Notes: generated by a model not told the origin, from the letters alone. Shown: positions 43,654 to 53,371, counted from the stretch's first letter. The stretch: 64,000 nt of DNA from Candidatus Methanomethylicaceae archaeon (GCA_026414165.1 JAOAJN010000002.1:72246-136245), one strand, 5' to 3'. A program made the numbers and translations.

Positions 43654-45111
43654 TTATCCAGTAGGTATGGCGCCCACCACAAATGTGCAATAGAACAGAG
43701 ACACCAAGTAGAATGCGGCGCCGCCTGCTATTACAATTGTTGAAAGCCAAGACATCCTGCAACGCTTCGGCAACATCTTATTATTAACATATAGCAGCAG
43801 CAGGCAATAGCTACCCATAATGAGTGGTGATAGGAATGCTAGCAAGTCCAACATGAATGCGGGCCCTCTTGCCGCACCGCTTACAGTGGTTATTATGCCA
43901 ATTATAGTAACAGTTGCCACCCAGATGTAGTACCACTTCCTCATGCCTAGCTTCTGTGCTCCTTTGAATAGCTGGAAAGTCATATCTGCCTGTCCTCTTG
44001 CGAAGGCATCAAATATGCCAAAGCTCATCTTCCAGCCAACTAAGAACATTACAATGAACCACAGTGGATAGAGAACGGGCGATATGTATGTGAACGCGGA
44101 GGCAATGGCATCTATAGCTCTCAAAGTCGCCCCTGCCCTAATTGCTGATAAAGCAGCAGGACTCAGTTCCGCAGCCCTCATGCTTAATACGGTGAAGAAG
44201 AGTGTTGTAAAGTAAGTTATGAGTCCGAAGCTGATTAATGCATCATATATATTCAGTTTCCTCCAACGTTTCCATTTGTCCATCTCTTCGTCCAAGTTGA
44301 CATCGAAGTAGAAGCCGCTATCTCGCCATTTATCCTCTTTTCCAAAGATTAGTCCAGTAATCTTGGGCATATATCCAGACATACCTGCGCCCTCTTCTCT
44401 TGCCCAAAGTGTGTACCACATCTGCTGCATTCCTGAAGGACCCATAAATGCAAGCGCACCAACGAGTAGCGGCAGCCAGGTCTTCGTACTCATCATATCG
44501 GTCCAGTAACCGAATGCGACGGTTCCGTAAAGTGCTTGTCCCCAATGCTCAGGTTTTCCCACTAATACGGCAACGCCAAATGATACGGCAATCATCATTG
44601 AGATGGCAATTAACAACAGGAATTTGACTGTCTTATAGACTTGATAGGGGCTCAGAATCAATATCGCTGCTATAACACAAAGACTTATAACTGCGATCAT
44701 TACCCAGTCTACCTTTAATAGCATTCCAAGGGCGCCTGAGCCTGTAACGACATGTCCAGGCCATATATAAACTAATATGGCCACAATATAGAAGTACCAC
44801 ATTACTATTGGATGGATTCTTTTTCCTGCAGTGAATATGCTCTCGCCAGAGAAATAGGTCCACCGAGCGATCTCCATAGTGACGAAGATCTGGATGACTA
44901 GACCAACTGTTGCTAGCCATCGTACTTCTGGACCAAAAACAATAACTAGCCTAGGCCACATGAAAGTCTCGCCCATTCCAACGCCAAGGGCTGCTAATAT
45001 TAGACCAGGACCAAGTATTTTGCGTATGCTAACCGGACCGGGGTCGTTGAGAACTCGCAGCTCCAATGGGGGGCCTCTTCCTACCCTAAGCTCCTTTATT
45101 TCCTGTCCCAT
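43654..45111 (-). CDS. Nramp-like polytopic transporter
   Basis: A 485-residue membrane protein with about 11 helices. The N-terminal 'GPGLILAALGVGMGETFMWPRLV' and following helices resemble the Nramp/LeuT-fold metal ion transporters, but the Nramp DPGN metal motif is replaced (GMGET at the corresponding point), so the substrate may not be a divalent metal. A large hydrophilic loop (about 235-285) lies mid-protein. Called as Nramp-like on overall pattern only. Confidence 0.6.
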   Translation of the reverse strand: MGQEIKELRVGRGPPLELRVLNDPGPVSIRKILGPGLILAALGVGMGETFMWPRLVIVFGPEVRWLATVGLVIQIFVTMEIARWTYFSGESIFTAGKRIHPIVMWYFYIVAILVYIWPGHVVTGSGALGMLLKVDWVMIAVISLCVIAAILILSPYQVYKTVKFLLLIAISMMIAVSFGVAVLVGKPEHWGQALYGTVAFGYWTDMMSTKTWLPLLVGALAFMGPSGMQQMWYTLWAREEGAGMSGYMPKITGLIFGKEDKWRDSGFYFDVNLDEEMDKWKRWRKLNIYDALISFGLITYFTTLFFTVLSMRAAELSPAALSAIRAGATLRAIDAIASAFTYISPVLYPLWFIVMFLVGWKMSFGIFDAFARGQADMTFQLFKGAQKLGMRKWYYIWVATVTIIGIITTVSGAARGPAFMLDLLAFLSPLIMGSYCLLLLYVNNKMLPKRCRMSWLSTIVIAGGAAFYLVSLFYCTFVVGAIPTG

Positions 45112-45269
45112 AGGAACCCCTAATTTTTTTTGAGGTTTTGGTATTTATAAAGTTTTGTTTAATTTTTATAAGTAAAAGCAAATTATAATTCTGTTTATTA
45201 GAGGATTATTAAAAAACTCTTCCTTCTTTTATAAATTAGTTTTATTACAAATTTATATGGAATCGTGAC

Positions 45270-45767
45270 TTAAATTTTTGTACAATAGCAAACAATGCTT
45301 CTTAGCGGCCCTTCCAAGTAAGTAATGTCTTCATCTATAGCATCGATGGGAAGGTTCGTGAATGCACCAATCAGTCTATTAATTTTTTTACATAGAATCA
45401 TATATCCAATATACTGCTGAGGTTTTGGAGGGTTTAAGAACTTCTTGTATGTAAATGTCACTCTTATAAATCGGAATTCATGTTCCCCCTCAACATGTCC
45501 AGTATTTTCCAATACTTTCATATCCCTTATTTTTTTGTCCTTTGTTTGTGAAAAGATCTCCTCAATGTACTCTTTAAGTGAAAATTCATTTCCCTCTTTA
45601 ACTGCCGCACTCTTTATGGAGTCGAGAGGTTGCCATTGAACTGCTATGTAAAGCTTCTTTGGGGATATTATTGCCATCTTGCCAGACTGATATGCTGATT
45701 TTTCTGTAACTCTCAAACGCCAATCCGAAGGTGTTGTTATTCCAATATCGAAGAGCTGAAATTTCAT
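45270..45767 (-). CDS. Soluble protein of unknown function
   Basis: A 165-residue protein, unrecognised. Pattern is alpha/beta with 'ITTPSDWRLRVTEKSAYQSGKMAIISPKK' at the N-terminus and 'HEFRFIRVTFTYKKFLNPPKPQQYIGYMILCKKINRLIGAF' in the middle, somewhat like a PsbP/Mog1-type beta sheet; this is only an impression of the strand pattern. No signal peptide or metal motif. Its start follows A-rich spacer DNA, and it is divergent from the ion transporter gene. Confidence 0.5.
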   Translation of the reverse strand: MKFQLFDIGITTPSDWRLRVTEKSAYQSGKMAIISPKKLYIAVQWQPLDSIKSAAVKEGNEFSLKEYIEEIFSQTKDKKIRDMKVLENTGHVEGEHEFRFIRVTFTYKKFLNPPKPQQYIGYMILCKKINRLIGAFTNLPIDAIDEDITYLEGPLRSIVCYCTKI

Positions 45768-45914
45768 AGCTTCTCACTAATTTAGCGTATTTCCTCTTCT
45801 TTTAATTTATCCTTTAGGAAAAATATAAGCAAATAATAAAACTTATTATAAAAAATACAACTGTTAAATATGCCTTGTCAAAAAAGGAATTTTTAGCAAA
45901 GGAGTGAAAATACT

Positions 45915-47219
45915 TTGCTGGAATTGTTGACATTAATTTTATTTTTAGTAGTCATTGGCCTTATGATATGGGGTCCAATCGAACGTGCCATTATTGGCGG
46001 CGTTGGAGTTGTTTTAATGATCATTATAGGTATAATAACTCCATACGAGGCTTTCGAATTAGTGGACTGGAATATATTAGCAATCTTGGTGGGGCTTTGG
46101 ATAGTTAGCTCCTACCTCATAAATGCTAAGATGCCAGAGGCTTTGATTTCAGCTGTACTCAAACGAACCAAGTCTCTAAATGCAGTAATTTTTGCGCTCA
46201 TATTCAGTGCCGGAATTGTGACGATGTTTGTGGACAATGTCCTAGTCGTATTGTTATTCTGCCCGATAATGTTGACCATATGTAAGACGCTTAAAGTTGA
46301 TCCGCTCTTGCCGACTGTGATGACGGGTCTTGCAGCGAACTTCATGGGCGTTGGACTGATGCTTGGAGATATAACGCCTCAGATGTTGCACACAATAGCA
46401 GGTATGGAGTTCATGGACTTCGTGGTATTCCATGGTAAACCAGGATCATTCTTTGTACTTATTACAACCTTCATAATTATGCTGTTCATATATTCTAAGA
46501 GGATTCTCAAGTTTGATTATAAGGGCGACTTCCGTTCAATGCTAACATCTATAGCTGAGATCTCCAGCGAGAATAGAAAACTACTCAAAGTATCGCTGTT
46601 TTTCTTCATAATAATCATCGTCTTGATGGCGCTGAGAAAAGTTCTTGAAGTTCCACTTGGAGCGATAGCCTTCTCGGGAGCGCTGGTTATGGCTTGCGTA
46701 ATAGAACTGCTTCACAGAACGGGCAAATTGAAGGAGGCACCTACCTTTGCAGAGGTTCTTGGAGGGCTTGAGTGGCGAGCGGTTCTTTATTACGCATTCC
46801 TATTCGTGCTTGTTGGTTGTATTGAAAAGGCAGGATACATAAGGGCGATTGCAGAAGGCCTTCAGCCATTTCTGTTAAACCTTCAGGTTGGTGTCCCTCT
46901 CCTTTACTGGGTTTCGGCGAGTGTTGCTTCGGTGGTGCAATTTGATGCTTACAACCTAACCATGTTCAGAACCTTGGCAGATCTTGGACTGACGACTGGA
47001 CTGAATGTTTGGCCGTACTTCTGGTCTGTTGCGTGGGCTGCCACACTGGCAAGCAATGCCACCATAGTAAGCGCTCCGGCATTGTACGTGACTTGGACGC
47101 TTATTGAAAAAGAGGGCTATAAACTAACAACGAAGGCGTTCCACTCAATAACTGTAAAATTTGCACTAATCACGCTTGTGATTAATTTCATAATAACATT
47201 CCTTTGGAGCCAGCTTTAG
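45915..47219 (+). CDS. ArsB/NhaD/CitM superfamily ion transporter
   Basis: A 434-residue membrane protein with about 11-12 helices in the two-fold repeat of the ion transporter superfamily. 'AGIVTMFVDNVLVVLLFCPI' and, in the second repeat, 'SVASVVQFDAYNLTM' correspond to the paired substrate loops, and 'GLAANFMGVGLMLGDITPQ' to the pore motif of NhaD/ArsB. Either a sodium/proton antiporter or an anion (arsenite, dicarboxylate) carrier. The TTG start has GGAGTGA seven bases upstream. Confidence 0.75.
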   Translation: MLELLTLILFLVVIGLMIWGPIERAIIGGVGVVLMIIIGIITPYEAFELVDWNILAILVGLWIVSSYLINAKMPEALISAVLKRTKSLNAVIFALIFSAGIVTMFVDNVLVVLLFCPIMLTICKTLKVDPLLPTVMTGLAANFMGVGLMLGDITPQMLHTIAGMEFMDFVVFHGKPGSFFVLITTFIIMLFIYSKRILKFDYKGDFRSMLTSIAEISSENRKLLKVSLFFFIIIIVLMALRKVLEVPLGAIAFSGALVMACVIELLHRTGKLKEAPTFAEVLGGLEWRAVLYYAFLFVLVGCIEKAGYIRAIAEGLQPFLLNLQVGVPLLYWVSASVASVVQFDAYNLTMFRTLADLGLTTGLNVWPYFWSVAWAATLASNATIVSAPALYVTWTLIEKEGYKLTTKAFHSITVKFALITLVINFIITFLWSQL

Positions 47220-47227
47220 ACACTTTT

Positions 47228-48901
47228 TCAATTTTTTATTTTATATTTAAGGTCGCTTAGAACAGCGCCAGTCGAAGCAGAAGTAACACTCATGCTGTAT
47301 CTGTAGAAGACGCCTCTATCATATTTTGGCTTTTTGCCTTTCCAACCGGATAATCTTCTTCTGATCTCCTCATTCTCGACAAGTAGGTCTAATCTTCTAT
47401 TAAGAATATCTATCCTGATGATGTCTCCGTCCTGTACCACGGCAATGGGACCACCTTCGGCAGCCTCAGGAGAGATATGACCGACCATCATGCCGTGGGT
47501 GGCTCCAGAGAACCTACCGTCCGTCAGAAGGGCAACTTCCTCACCAAGTCCCATACCAACAAGCATAGAGGTCAGGGAGAGCATCTCCCTCATTCCGGGA
47601 CCGCCTTTAGGACCTTCATATCTGATAACTACTGCTTGACCTGCCTTAATCTTTCCATTAGAGGCGGCAGCAATACCGTCCTCCTCACAATCAAAAACCC
47701 GCGCCTCACCTTCAAAATAAGTCTTCTTTAATCCTGCGGTTTTTATAACCGCTCCGTCTGGAGCGAGGTTGCCAAAAAGCACAGCAAGTGCTCCCGTGGA
47801 TCTAATGGGTTTTTCAAACGGTCTAATAGTGTCACCTATTATCTCCGCCGTGATCAAATTCTCCCCAACTGTTTTGCCAGTCACTGTCATAAGGTCTTTC
47901 TTAATGAGTCCCTTCTCAGATAGCCTCTTCATGACAGCAGGAATCCCTCCAGCCTTGTCTAAATCTTCCACGGCTGTTTTTCCTGCAGGCATCATATCCA
48001 CTAGATGAGGCGTCTTCTTGCTGATCTCGTCAAATGTTTCCAATTTTAAAGGCACTTCTGCCTCATTTGCTATAGCCATCAAGTGTAGAACGGCGTTAGT
48101 GGATCCCCCTAGAGCAACATCCACCGTTATAGCGTTTTTAATGGACCATTCGTTCACAATATCCTTGGGTTTAATGTCATTCTTTACAAGTTCCATGATC
48201 TGCATACCCGTCTTTTTAGCAAGCCTAACCCTTCTGGCATCCACAGCCGGTATGGTACCGCTACCCGGCAAGGATAACCCCATAGCCTCAATCATGCATG
48301 CCATAGTATTGGCTGTGTAAAGACCTGCACAAGAGCCTACACCAGGGCAAGCATACTCTTCGATCTCTTTTAGTTCATTTTCCGTGATCTTGCCGCTAAG
48401 GTAAGCACCCACACTCTCGAATGCCGAGTCTAGGCTCATCCTCTTACCGCGCCAAACTCCACATAACATAGGTCCACCTGTTATGAAGATAGACGGAATA
48501 TTTACCCTAAGTGCACCCATAACCATGCCTGGCTCTATTTTGTCACAGCTGCAGACAAACACCATACCATCAAATGCATGGGCTTTTGCAACCACTTCTA
48601 TGGAATCTGCGATGATCTCCCTGCTGATTAATGGGCTCCTCATACCCTCGTGACCCATCGCTATGCCATCACATATGCCGATAGTATTAAATTCTAAGGG
48701 GGTGCCTCCCGCCATTCTAACCCCTGCCTTCACAGCCTCTGCGAGCCTGTTCAAGTGTATGTGTCCAGGAATAAGCTCATTCCATGAGTTCGCTATACCT
48801 ATTATAGGTCTATTAAGCTCATCATCTATCAAACCTAGCGCCTTTAAAAGGGCCCTATGAGGCGCTCTTTGCACGCCTCTTTTCACTGTGTCTGAGATCA
48901 T
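47228..48901 (-). CDS. ilvD: Dihydroxy-acid dehydratase
   Basis: A 557-residue IlvD/Edd family enzyme. Iron-sulfur cysteines occur in 'NTIGICDGIAMGHEGMR', 'VCSCDKIEPGM' and 'CPGVGSCAGLYTANTM'; the C-terminal 'LTDGRFSGATHGMMVGHISPEAAEGGPIA' is diagnostic. It makes 2-oxoisovalerate and 2-oxo-3-methylvalerate for valine, leucine and isoleucine. The ATG at 48901 (MISDTVKRG) is preferred, with GTGAGG upstream. No other ilv gene is in the window. Confidence 0.95.
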   Translation of the reverse strand: MISDTVKRGVQRAPHRALLKALGLIDDELNRPIIGIANSWNELIPGHIHLNRLAEAVKAGVRMAGGTPLEFNTIGICDGIAMGHEGMRSPLISREIIADSIEVVAKAHAFDGMVFVCSCDKIEPGMVMGALRVNIPSIFITGGPMLCGVWRGKRMSLDSAFESVGAYLSGKITENELKEIEEYACPGVGSCAGLYTANTMACMIEAMGLSLPGSGTIPAVDARRVRLAKKTGMQIMELVKNDIKPKDIVNEWSIKNAITVDVALGGSTNAVLHLMAIANEAEVPLKLETFDEISKKTPHLVDMMPAGKTAVEDLDKAGGIPAVMKRLSEKGLIKKDLMTVTGKTVGENLITAEIIGDTIRPFEKPIRSTGALAVLFGNLAPDGAVIKTAGLKKTYFEGEARVFDCEEDGIAAASNGKIKAGQAVVIRYEGPKGGPGMREMLSLTSMLVGMGLGEEVALLTDGRFSGATHGMMVGHISPEAAEGGPIAVVQDGDIIRIDILNRRLDLLVENEEIRRRLSGWKGKKPKYDRGVFYRYSMSVTSASTGAVLSDLKYKIKN

Positions 48902-48975
48902 AAACCTCACTTTCAGGACATATTAACTAGGAAATACAAAAAAATATCTACTGTATAGAAGCTAAAGGTAAGATT

Positions 48976-49806
48976 ATGGAATTTATGCTTTTCCTGCTCA
49001 TATTGCTTTTCGGGATCTTTGCAGGGGCGCTAGGCGCCACTTTGGGTTTGGGAGGAGGCATTCTCATGCTTCTATTTTTCACGCTGGCGTTAAACATCCC
49101 AATACATAGGGCAGTTGCCCTAAGCCTCCTAGCAGTCATAGCAAGCTCGAGCATGGCAGGAAGCGTGTATGTGCGCGATAAGATGACTAATATAAGATTA
49201 GCCATGGTTTTAGAAACTTGCACAGTGCCAGGAGCCGTACTAGGCGCTTTTTTAGCCCTTACTATGCCTGGTCGTTATATCGAGGCAATTTTGGCAGCAG
49301 TTCTAATTTATGCTGCCATCATAAGCTTCAGACAGGCGAAATCTGAAAAAATCATTTTGTGTGAAGACCGGCTAGGAATTGGAGGGGAGTATTACGATGA
49401 GGCAAAGAAGACAACGGTGCGATATTCTGCAGATCGTCTGAAGACTGGTCTTTTTGCTAGTTTTTTGGCGGGAATTGTCTCAGGGGTCGTGGGCATTGGA
49501 GGCGGTATAATCAAGGTTCCAATAATGAATTTCATTATGAAGATTCCGATAAAAGCTTCTGCTGCCACGAGTAACTTTATGGTCGGTGTGACTGCCGCCG
49601 CGAGTGCAGTGGTCTACTTTAGCAAAGGTGTTTTAGATCTCCAGATGTCTGTACCGAATGTATTGGGAATAATGGTAGGCGCGTATATAGGGACGAGACT
49701 TCTCGCACAGACACAATCACCATACCTTCGAATTTTACTCGGATTAGTCCTTCTCTTCTTTAGCTTTGTAATGTTTCTAAAGGCCGGGGGGGCATTGGTT
49801 TGGTGA
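48976..49806 (+). CDS. TauE/SafE (TSUP) family anion exporter
   Basis: A 276-residue membrane protein with about eight helices and the two repeated 'G(A/G)xxG.GGG' segments of the TSUP family ('LGATLGLGGGILML' and 'SGVVGIGGGIIKVPIM'). Members export sulfite, sulfonates or other small organic anions. The following DUF1634 gene overlaps its stop by seven bases. Confidence 0.85.
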   Translation: MEFMLFLLILLFGIFAGALGATLGLGGGILMLLFFTLALNIPIHRAVALSLLAVIASSSMAGSVYVRDKMTNIRLAMVLETCTVPGAVLGAFLALTMPGRYIEAILAAVLIYAAIISFRQAKSEKIILCEDRLGIGGEYYDEAKKTTVRYSADRLKTGLFASFLAGIVSGVVGIGGGIIKVPIMNFIMKIPIKASAATSNFMVGVTAAASAVVYFSKGVLDLQMSVPNVLGIMVGAYIGTRLLAQTQSPYLRILLGLVLLFFSFVMFLKAGGALVW

Positions 49807-50051
49807 GCGCAGAAACGACAATATCGTGGGTTTTGAGGATCGGGGTATTACTATCCGCTATTACATTGATAGCAGGAGTCTCATTAGGAGAACCTATTTT
49901 ATGGTTGGGTGCGTTAATATTGATTCTGACGCCTTTCCTCAGGGTTTTTTTCGCAGCCCTTTATTTCTTATTACACAAAGATATGAGGTTTTTTGTGATA
50001 ACCTTATATGTGATTTTGATTCTCGTGATTGGAAGTTTACTCAAGTTCTAA
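49800..50051 (+). CDS. DUF1634-type small membrane protein
   Basis: An 83-residue protein with two or three hydrophobic helices ('IGVLLSAITLIAGVSLGEPILWLGALILILTPFLRVFFAALYF'). This is the DUF1634 pattern, and genes of this family are commonly found beside TSUP exporters. It overlaps the TSUP gene and is presumably an accessory subunit. Confidence 0.75.
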   Translation: MVSAETTISWVLRIGVLLSAITLIAGVSLGEPILWLGALILILTPFLRVFFAALYFLLHKDMRFFVITLYVILILVIGSLLKF

Positions 50052-50076
50052 ACCTTAATATAACGATAAAATATAG

Positions 50077-50142
50077 TCACATATCTTTAAACTATCACAA
50101 ATAACCATTTTCTAAATGTGATGTAAATTTTTTTAATCACAT
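50077..50142. promoter_or_regulatory. Cluster of TCACA half-sites upstream of the FBP aldolase/phosphatase
   Basis: TCACAT at 50077, ATCACA at 50094, and the inverted pair ATGTGAT (50116-50122) / ATCACAT (50136-50142), all upstream of a TATA-like TTTAATAT (about 50157-50164). Repeated half-sites above a TATA box suggest a dimeric transcription factor controlling the gluconeogenic gene. Confidence 0.4.
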
Positions 50143-50196
50143 CTAATGCAATAGATTTTAATATGGTGGCATAATAAATAATTTGCGGTGAGGATA

Positions 50197-51297
50197 TTGG
50201 TAAGGACTACCCTAAGCGTGATTAAAGCAGATGTTGGATCCCTTGCCGGGCACAATGTCGTACACCCTGACCAGATAGCATGTGCTGAGAAAATTCTAGC
50301 AGAAGCTAAGGAGACTGGTTTGATTTGCGATTATAGGGTAACTCACTGTGGTGACGACCTCGAACTTATTATGACGCATAGGAAGGGCGAAGAAAACCCG
50401 GAGGTCTGTAGACTTGCCTGGGAAACTTTCAAGAAAGCATCAGATGTTGCTAAGAAACTGGGCCTTTATGCTGCGGGACAGGATCTTCTAAGCGACGCGT
50501 TTTCAGGGAACCTCAAGGGGCTAGGTCCTGGATATACTGAGATAGAGTTTGAAGAAAGAGCCAGCGAACCCATTGTCATATTTATGGCAGATAAGACGGA
50601 GCCTGGAGCTTTCAACCTCCCACTTTATAGAATATTTGCAGATCCCTTTTCATCCGCAGGACTAGTAATAGATCCAAAGATGCATGAGGGTTTCACGTTC
50701 CAAGTTCTTGATGTTTTAGAGGGATACACATACGAGATGAATACTCCGGAAGAGTCATACGACTTATTGGCTTTGATAGGGACCACTGGCAGGTATATTC
50801 TTAAGAGGGTTTGGAGAAAGAGCGACAGACTCGTAGCCGCATCAGTAAGTATCACAAAACTCTCACTAATAGCCGGAAGATATGTCGGAAAGGACGACCC
50901 AGTAGCCATCGTTAGGGCACAACACGGTCTTCCAGCAGTTGGTGAAATCCTAGAGCCTTTCAGCTTCCCGCACCTTGTGGCAGGCTGGATGAGGGGCTCC
51001 CACTATGGACCTATGATGCCGGTCGCCCAGAGAAATGCAAGGTGCACTAGGTTCGACGGTCCTCCAAGGTTCGTGGCGCTTGGTTTCCAGATCAAGGACT
51101 CGAAACTCGTTGGGCCAGCAGATCTCTTCGACGATCCAGCATTTGATTTAACAAGAATGAAGGCACAAGAGATCGCAGATTACATGAGAAGGCATGGACC
51201 GTTTATGCCAGAACGTCTAGGACCCGAGGAGATGGAGTACACAACATTGCCCCAAGTGTTGCAGAAACTAAAGGGCAGGGCAAAGAAAGAGGAGTGA
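50197..51297 (+). CDS. fbp: Bifunctional fructose-1,6-bisphosphate aldolase/phosphatase
   Basis: A 366-residue archaeal FBP aldolase/phosphatase. With the TTG at 50197 as start, Tyr229 and Lys232 in 'GRYVGKDDP' fall exactly at the numbers of the known Schiff-base lysine and its tyrosine, and GGTGAGG (50187-50193) is well spaced, so this start is preferred over the GTG three codons earlier. N-terminal 'TTLSVIKADVGSLAGH' with metal-binding residues, 'HCGDDLELIMTHRKGE' and 'GSHYGPMMPVAQRNARCTRFDGPPR' are conserved. It converts triose phosphates irreversibly to fructose-6-phosphate in gluconeogenesis. Confidence 0.96.
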   Translation: MVRTTLSVIKADVGSLAGHNVVHPDQIACAEKILAEAKETGLICDYRVTHCGDDLELIMTHRKGEENPEVCRLAWETFKKASDVAKKLGLYAAGQDLLSDAFSGNLKGLGPGYTEIEFEERASEPIVIFMADKTEPGAFNLPLYRIFADPFSSAGLVIDPKMHEGFTFQVLDVLEGYTYEMNTPEESYDLLALIGTTGRYILKRVWRKSDRLVAASVSITKLSLIAGRYVGKDDPVAIVRAQHGLPAVGEILEPFSFPHLVAGWMRGSHYGPMMPVAQRNARCTRFDGPPRFVALGFQIKDSKLVGPADLFDDPAFDLTRMKAQEIADYMRRHGPFMPERLGPEEMEYTTLPQVLQKLKGRAKKEE

Positions 51298-51357
51298 AAA
51301 GATCCGAAAACAATTATAATTATTATATATCTTTATTTAATTCTTGGAGATGATTCC

Positions 51358-51636
51358 TTGAGGGTTAAAGTCTCTTACCTCTCGCTGCTCAGAGACGTTA
51401 CGCATGTCAGCGAAGAGTTTATAGACTTGCCATCAGGGTCCACCGTTAAAGACCTAGTTGCCATCCTGATGAAAAAGTACGGTGAGGGGCTAAAGTCATT
51501 CCTGGAACCTGAAACAGAGATGGGGCAAGGAATTTTAGTCACATTGAATGGAGAACTCTTATCTTCCAACGAGATGGACAAGATTATTCCAGAAGGATCC
51601 GAAGTACTAATCGGAATTCCGCCATTTGGAGGCTAA
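51358..51636 (+). CDS. MoaD/ThiS-like ubiquitin-fold protein (SAMP-like), C-terminal GG
   Basis: A 92-residue beta-grasp protein ending PPFGG. 'VKVSYLSLLRDVTH' and 'TVKDLVAILMKKYG' and 'LVTLNGEL' and 'IIPEGSEVLIGIPPFGG' follow the MoaD pattern. The di-glycine tail is activated by an E1-like enzyme, for sulfur transfer (molybdopterin or tungstopterin, thiolation) or for protein conjugation as in archaeal SAMPs. GGAGATGAT precedes the TTG start. The next gene, a flavoprotein oxidoreductase, starts 18 bases later. Confidence 0.87.
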   Translation: MRVKVSYLSLLRDVTHVSEEFIDLPSGSTVKDLVAILMKKYGEGLKSFLEPETEMGQGILVTLNGELLSSNEMDKIIPEGSEVLIGIPPFGG

Positions 51637-51653
51637 TCCTTGAGGGTGAAATT

Positions 51654-53258
51654 TTGGGCATATATAAGACTGAAGTTCTTGTAATAGGAGGGGGTCTGGC
51701 AGGACTAACAGCTGCGATCTCCTCAGCCTCTAACCTCTCAGAAACAATGATTGTTACCAAGACGCTTGTTGGCGGGGCGAATACAACATCGGTAGCAGCT
51801 GGAATAATATCGGGAGTGATGGGCTTTAAAGATCCAGAGGATAGCAGGGATCTGCATTATAAGGATACTATTGTAGGCGGACATGGAATAAACGACGAAG
51901 TCCTTGTAAGAGTAATGGTGAATGATGTCTCCAAGTATCTTTACAGGCTCATGGAATTGGGATTGGAGCTAGATGGGGAAGATGAGCCAAAGAGGCGACT
52001 AATACCTGGCCACTCAAAACCAAGGTCCTACCTCATCAAAGGAAAATGCCACAAGCTTCAAAGTCTTCTGAGGAATGTTTGCGAAGGTCTTGGTGTAAGG
52101 TTTATGGAGAGGACACTCATAACCTCCTTGGTGAAGGATGAAGAGAGGGTTGTGGGCGCGGTTGGCATCAAAACAGATAATATGGAGGTTGTTGGGATAA
52201 AAGCCAACTCGGTCGTATTAGCGACTGGAGGGTCAGGAGAACTTTATCCGCATACGCTAATGCCTTCTGGGTCGTCAGGCTATGGAGTCAGTTTGGGTTT
52301 CAGGGCGGGAGCAGAACTTGTGGACATGGAGTTTGTTCAATTCTACCCCACCATGGTTGCTGAGGAGGGTCTCCCGAAGCTATTTGTTGACTACGCACCG
52401 CTACTGAAATATGGTGCGGATATTATAGACGGCGATGGTAGGTCAATATTTAAGAAGCATGGAATAGTAGAACCTCACAAGTTAACTAGAGATCAATTCT
52501 CGATAATTATGGCAAAGGAAATGTCCAGCGGCGGCGCAGTATTTTTGGACTGCACCTCAATTAAAGATGAAGATCTTGCTAGTAACCTGACGCTATCTTC
52601 AGCAATTGGAGATCTAGAGTCGAAGAATGTGCCAGTCAGGTCGAGGAGAGTTAAGGTTGCACCTTATGCGCACTTCTTTATGGGAGGGCTCAGAACCGAC
52701 GCGAACGGCGCTACAAACATACAAGGCCTATTTGCAGCCGGAGAGGCCATGGGCGGGGTACATGGAGCAAACAGAATAGGAGGTAACGCCCTAGCGGCGT
52801 GTTTGGTATTTGGTTTCAGGGCGGGAATGTTAGCCTCTCTACACAGTAGCACTGTAATCGAAGTGAACGATAAGGTGTTGAACGACTCTGCCTCAAAGAT
52901 CATTGAGGATATTAATTCAGATGGTGGCGAAGAGGCAAGTCGCGTAAGAAGCATCGTGCAAAGAAATATGTGGGAGGGTGTTGGCATACTTAGAGATAAA
53001 AATGGACTCGAGAGAGCATTGAGCACATTAAATAGTCTGAGAGAGCTCAAGATTTCATCGAAAAGTCCAACCGAGAAACTGTTGATTCCCATGATGCTCG
53101 ACAACGCAGAAGTTATAGCCTTATCTGCTATGATAAGGGAAGAGAGCAGAGGCGCGCATTATAGGACTGATTTTCCTGAGACCAGAGATGAGTGGTGTAA
53201 GAGGATAGTGCTTAAACTCCAAGAGGGCGAGTGCAAAGTAAGCTTTCTTATACCATAA
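51654..53258 (+). CDS. FAD-dependent fumarate reductase / L-aspartate oxidase family flavoprotein
   Basis: A 534-residue flavoprotein. The dinucleotide motif GGGLAGLTAA is at residues 12-21, the catalytic-arginine region is 'PYAHFFMGGLRTDANG', the C-terminal FAD motif 'HGANRIGGNALAACLVFGFRAG', and the family signature 'REESRGAHYRTDFPE'. The histidine for covalent FAD seen in succinate dehydrogenases is missing (VGGANTTSVAAG). No iron-sulfur subunit gene follows, so either a stand-alone fumarate reductase or aspartate oxidase is possible. Tight coupling to the MoaD-like gene is unusual. Confidence 0.85.
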   Translation: MGIYKTEVLVIGGGLAGLTAAISSASNLSETMIVTKTLVGGANTTSVAAGIISGVMGFKDPEDSRDLHYKDTIVGGHGINDEVLVRVMVNDVSKYLYRLMELGLELDGEDEPKRRLIPGHSKPRSYLIKGKCHKLQSLLRNVCEGLGVRFMERTLITSLVKDEERVVGAVGIKTDNMEVVGIKANSVVLATGGSGELYPHTLMPSGSSGYGVSLGFRAGAELVDMEFVQFYPTMVAEEGLPKLFVDYAPLLKYGADIIDGDGRSIFKKHGIVEPHKLTRDQFSIIMAKEMSSGGAVFLDCTSIKDEDLASNLTLSSAIGDLESKNVPVRSRRVKVAPYAHFFMGGLRTDANGATNIQGLFAAGEAMGGVHGANRIGGNALAACLVFGFRAGMLASLHSSTVIEVNDKVLNDSASKIIEDINSDGGEEASRVRSIVQRNMWEGVGILRDKNGLERALSTLNSLRELKISSKSPTEKLLIPMMLDNAEVIALSAMIREESRGAHYRTDFPETRDEWCKRIVLKLQEGECKVSFLIP

Positions 53259-53371
53259 TACCATTATGGAATAACGGACTTGTGTTATAATATGCCAACA
53301 TAGTAAAAGAGAAACAAGAAATTATCAAAAATTCGAATTCCTTAAATACCTAAACGTAATTTTCAACCCCC

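Noticed and set aside
43654..45111. Firm assignment as a divalent metal (Nramp) transporter
   Set aside because: The DPGN metal motif is not present; only a general resemblance remains.
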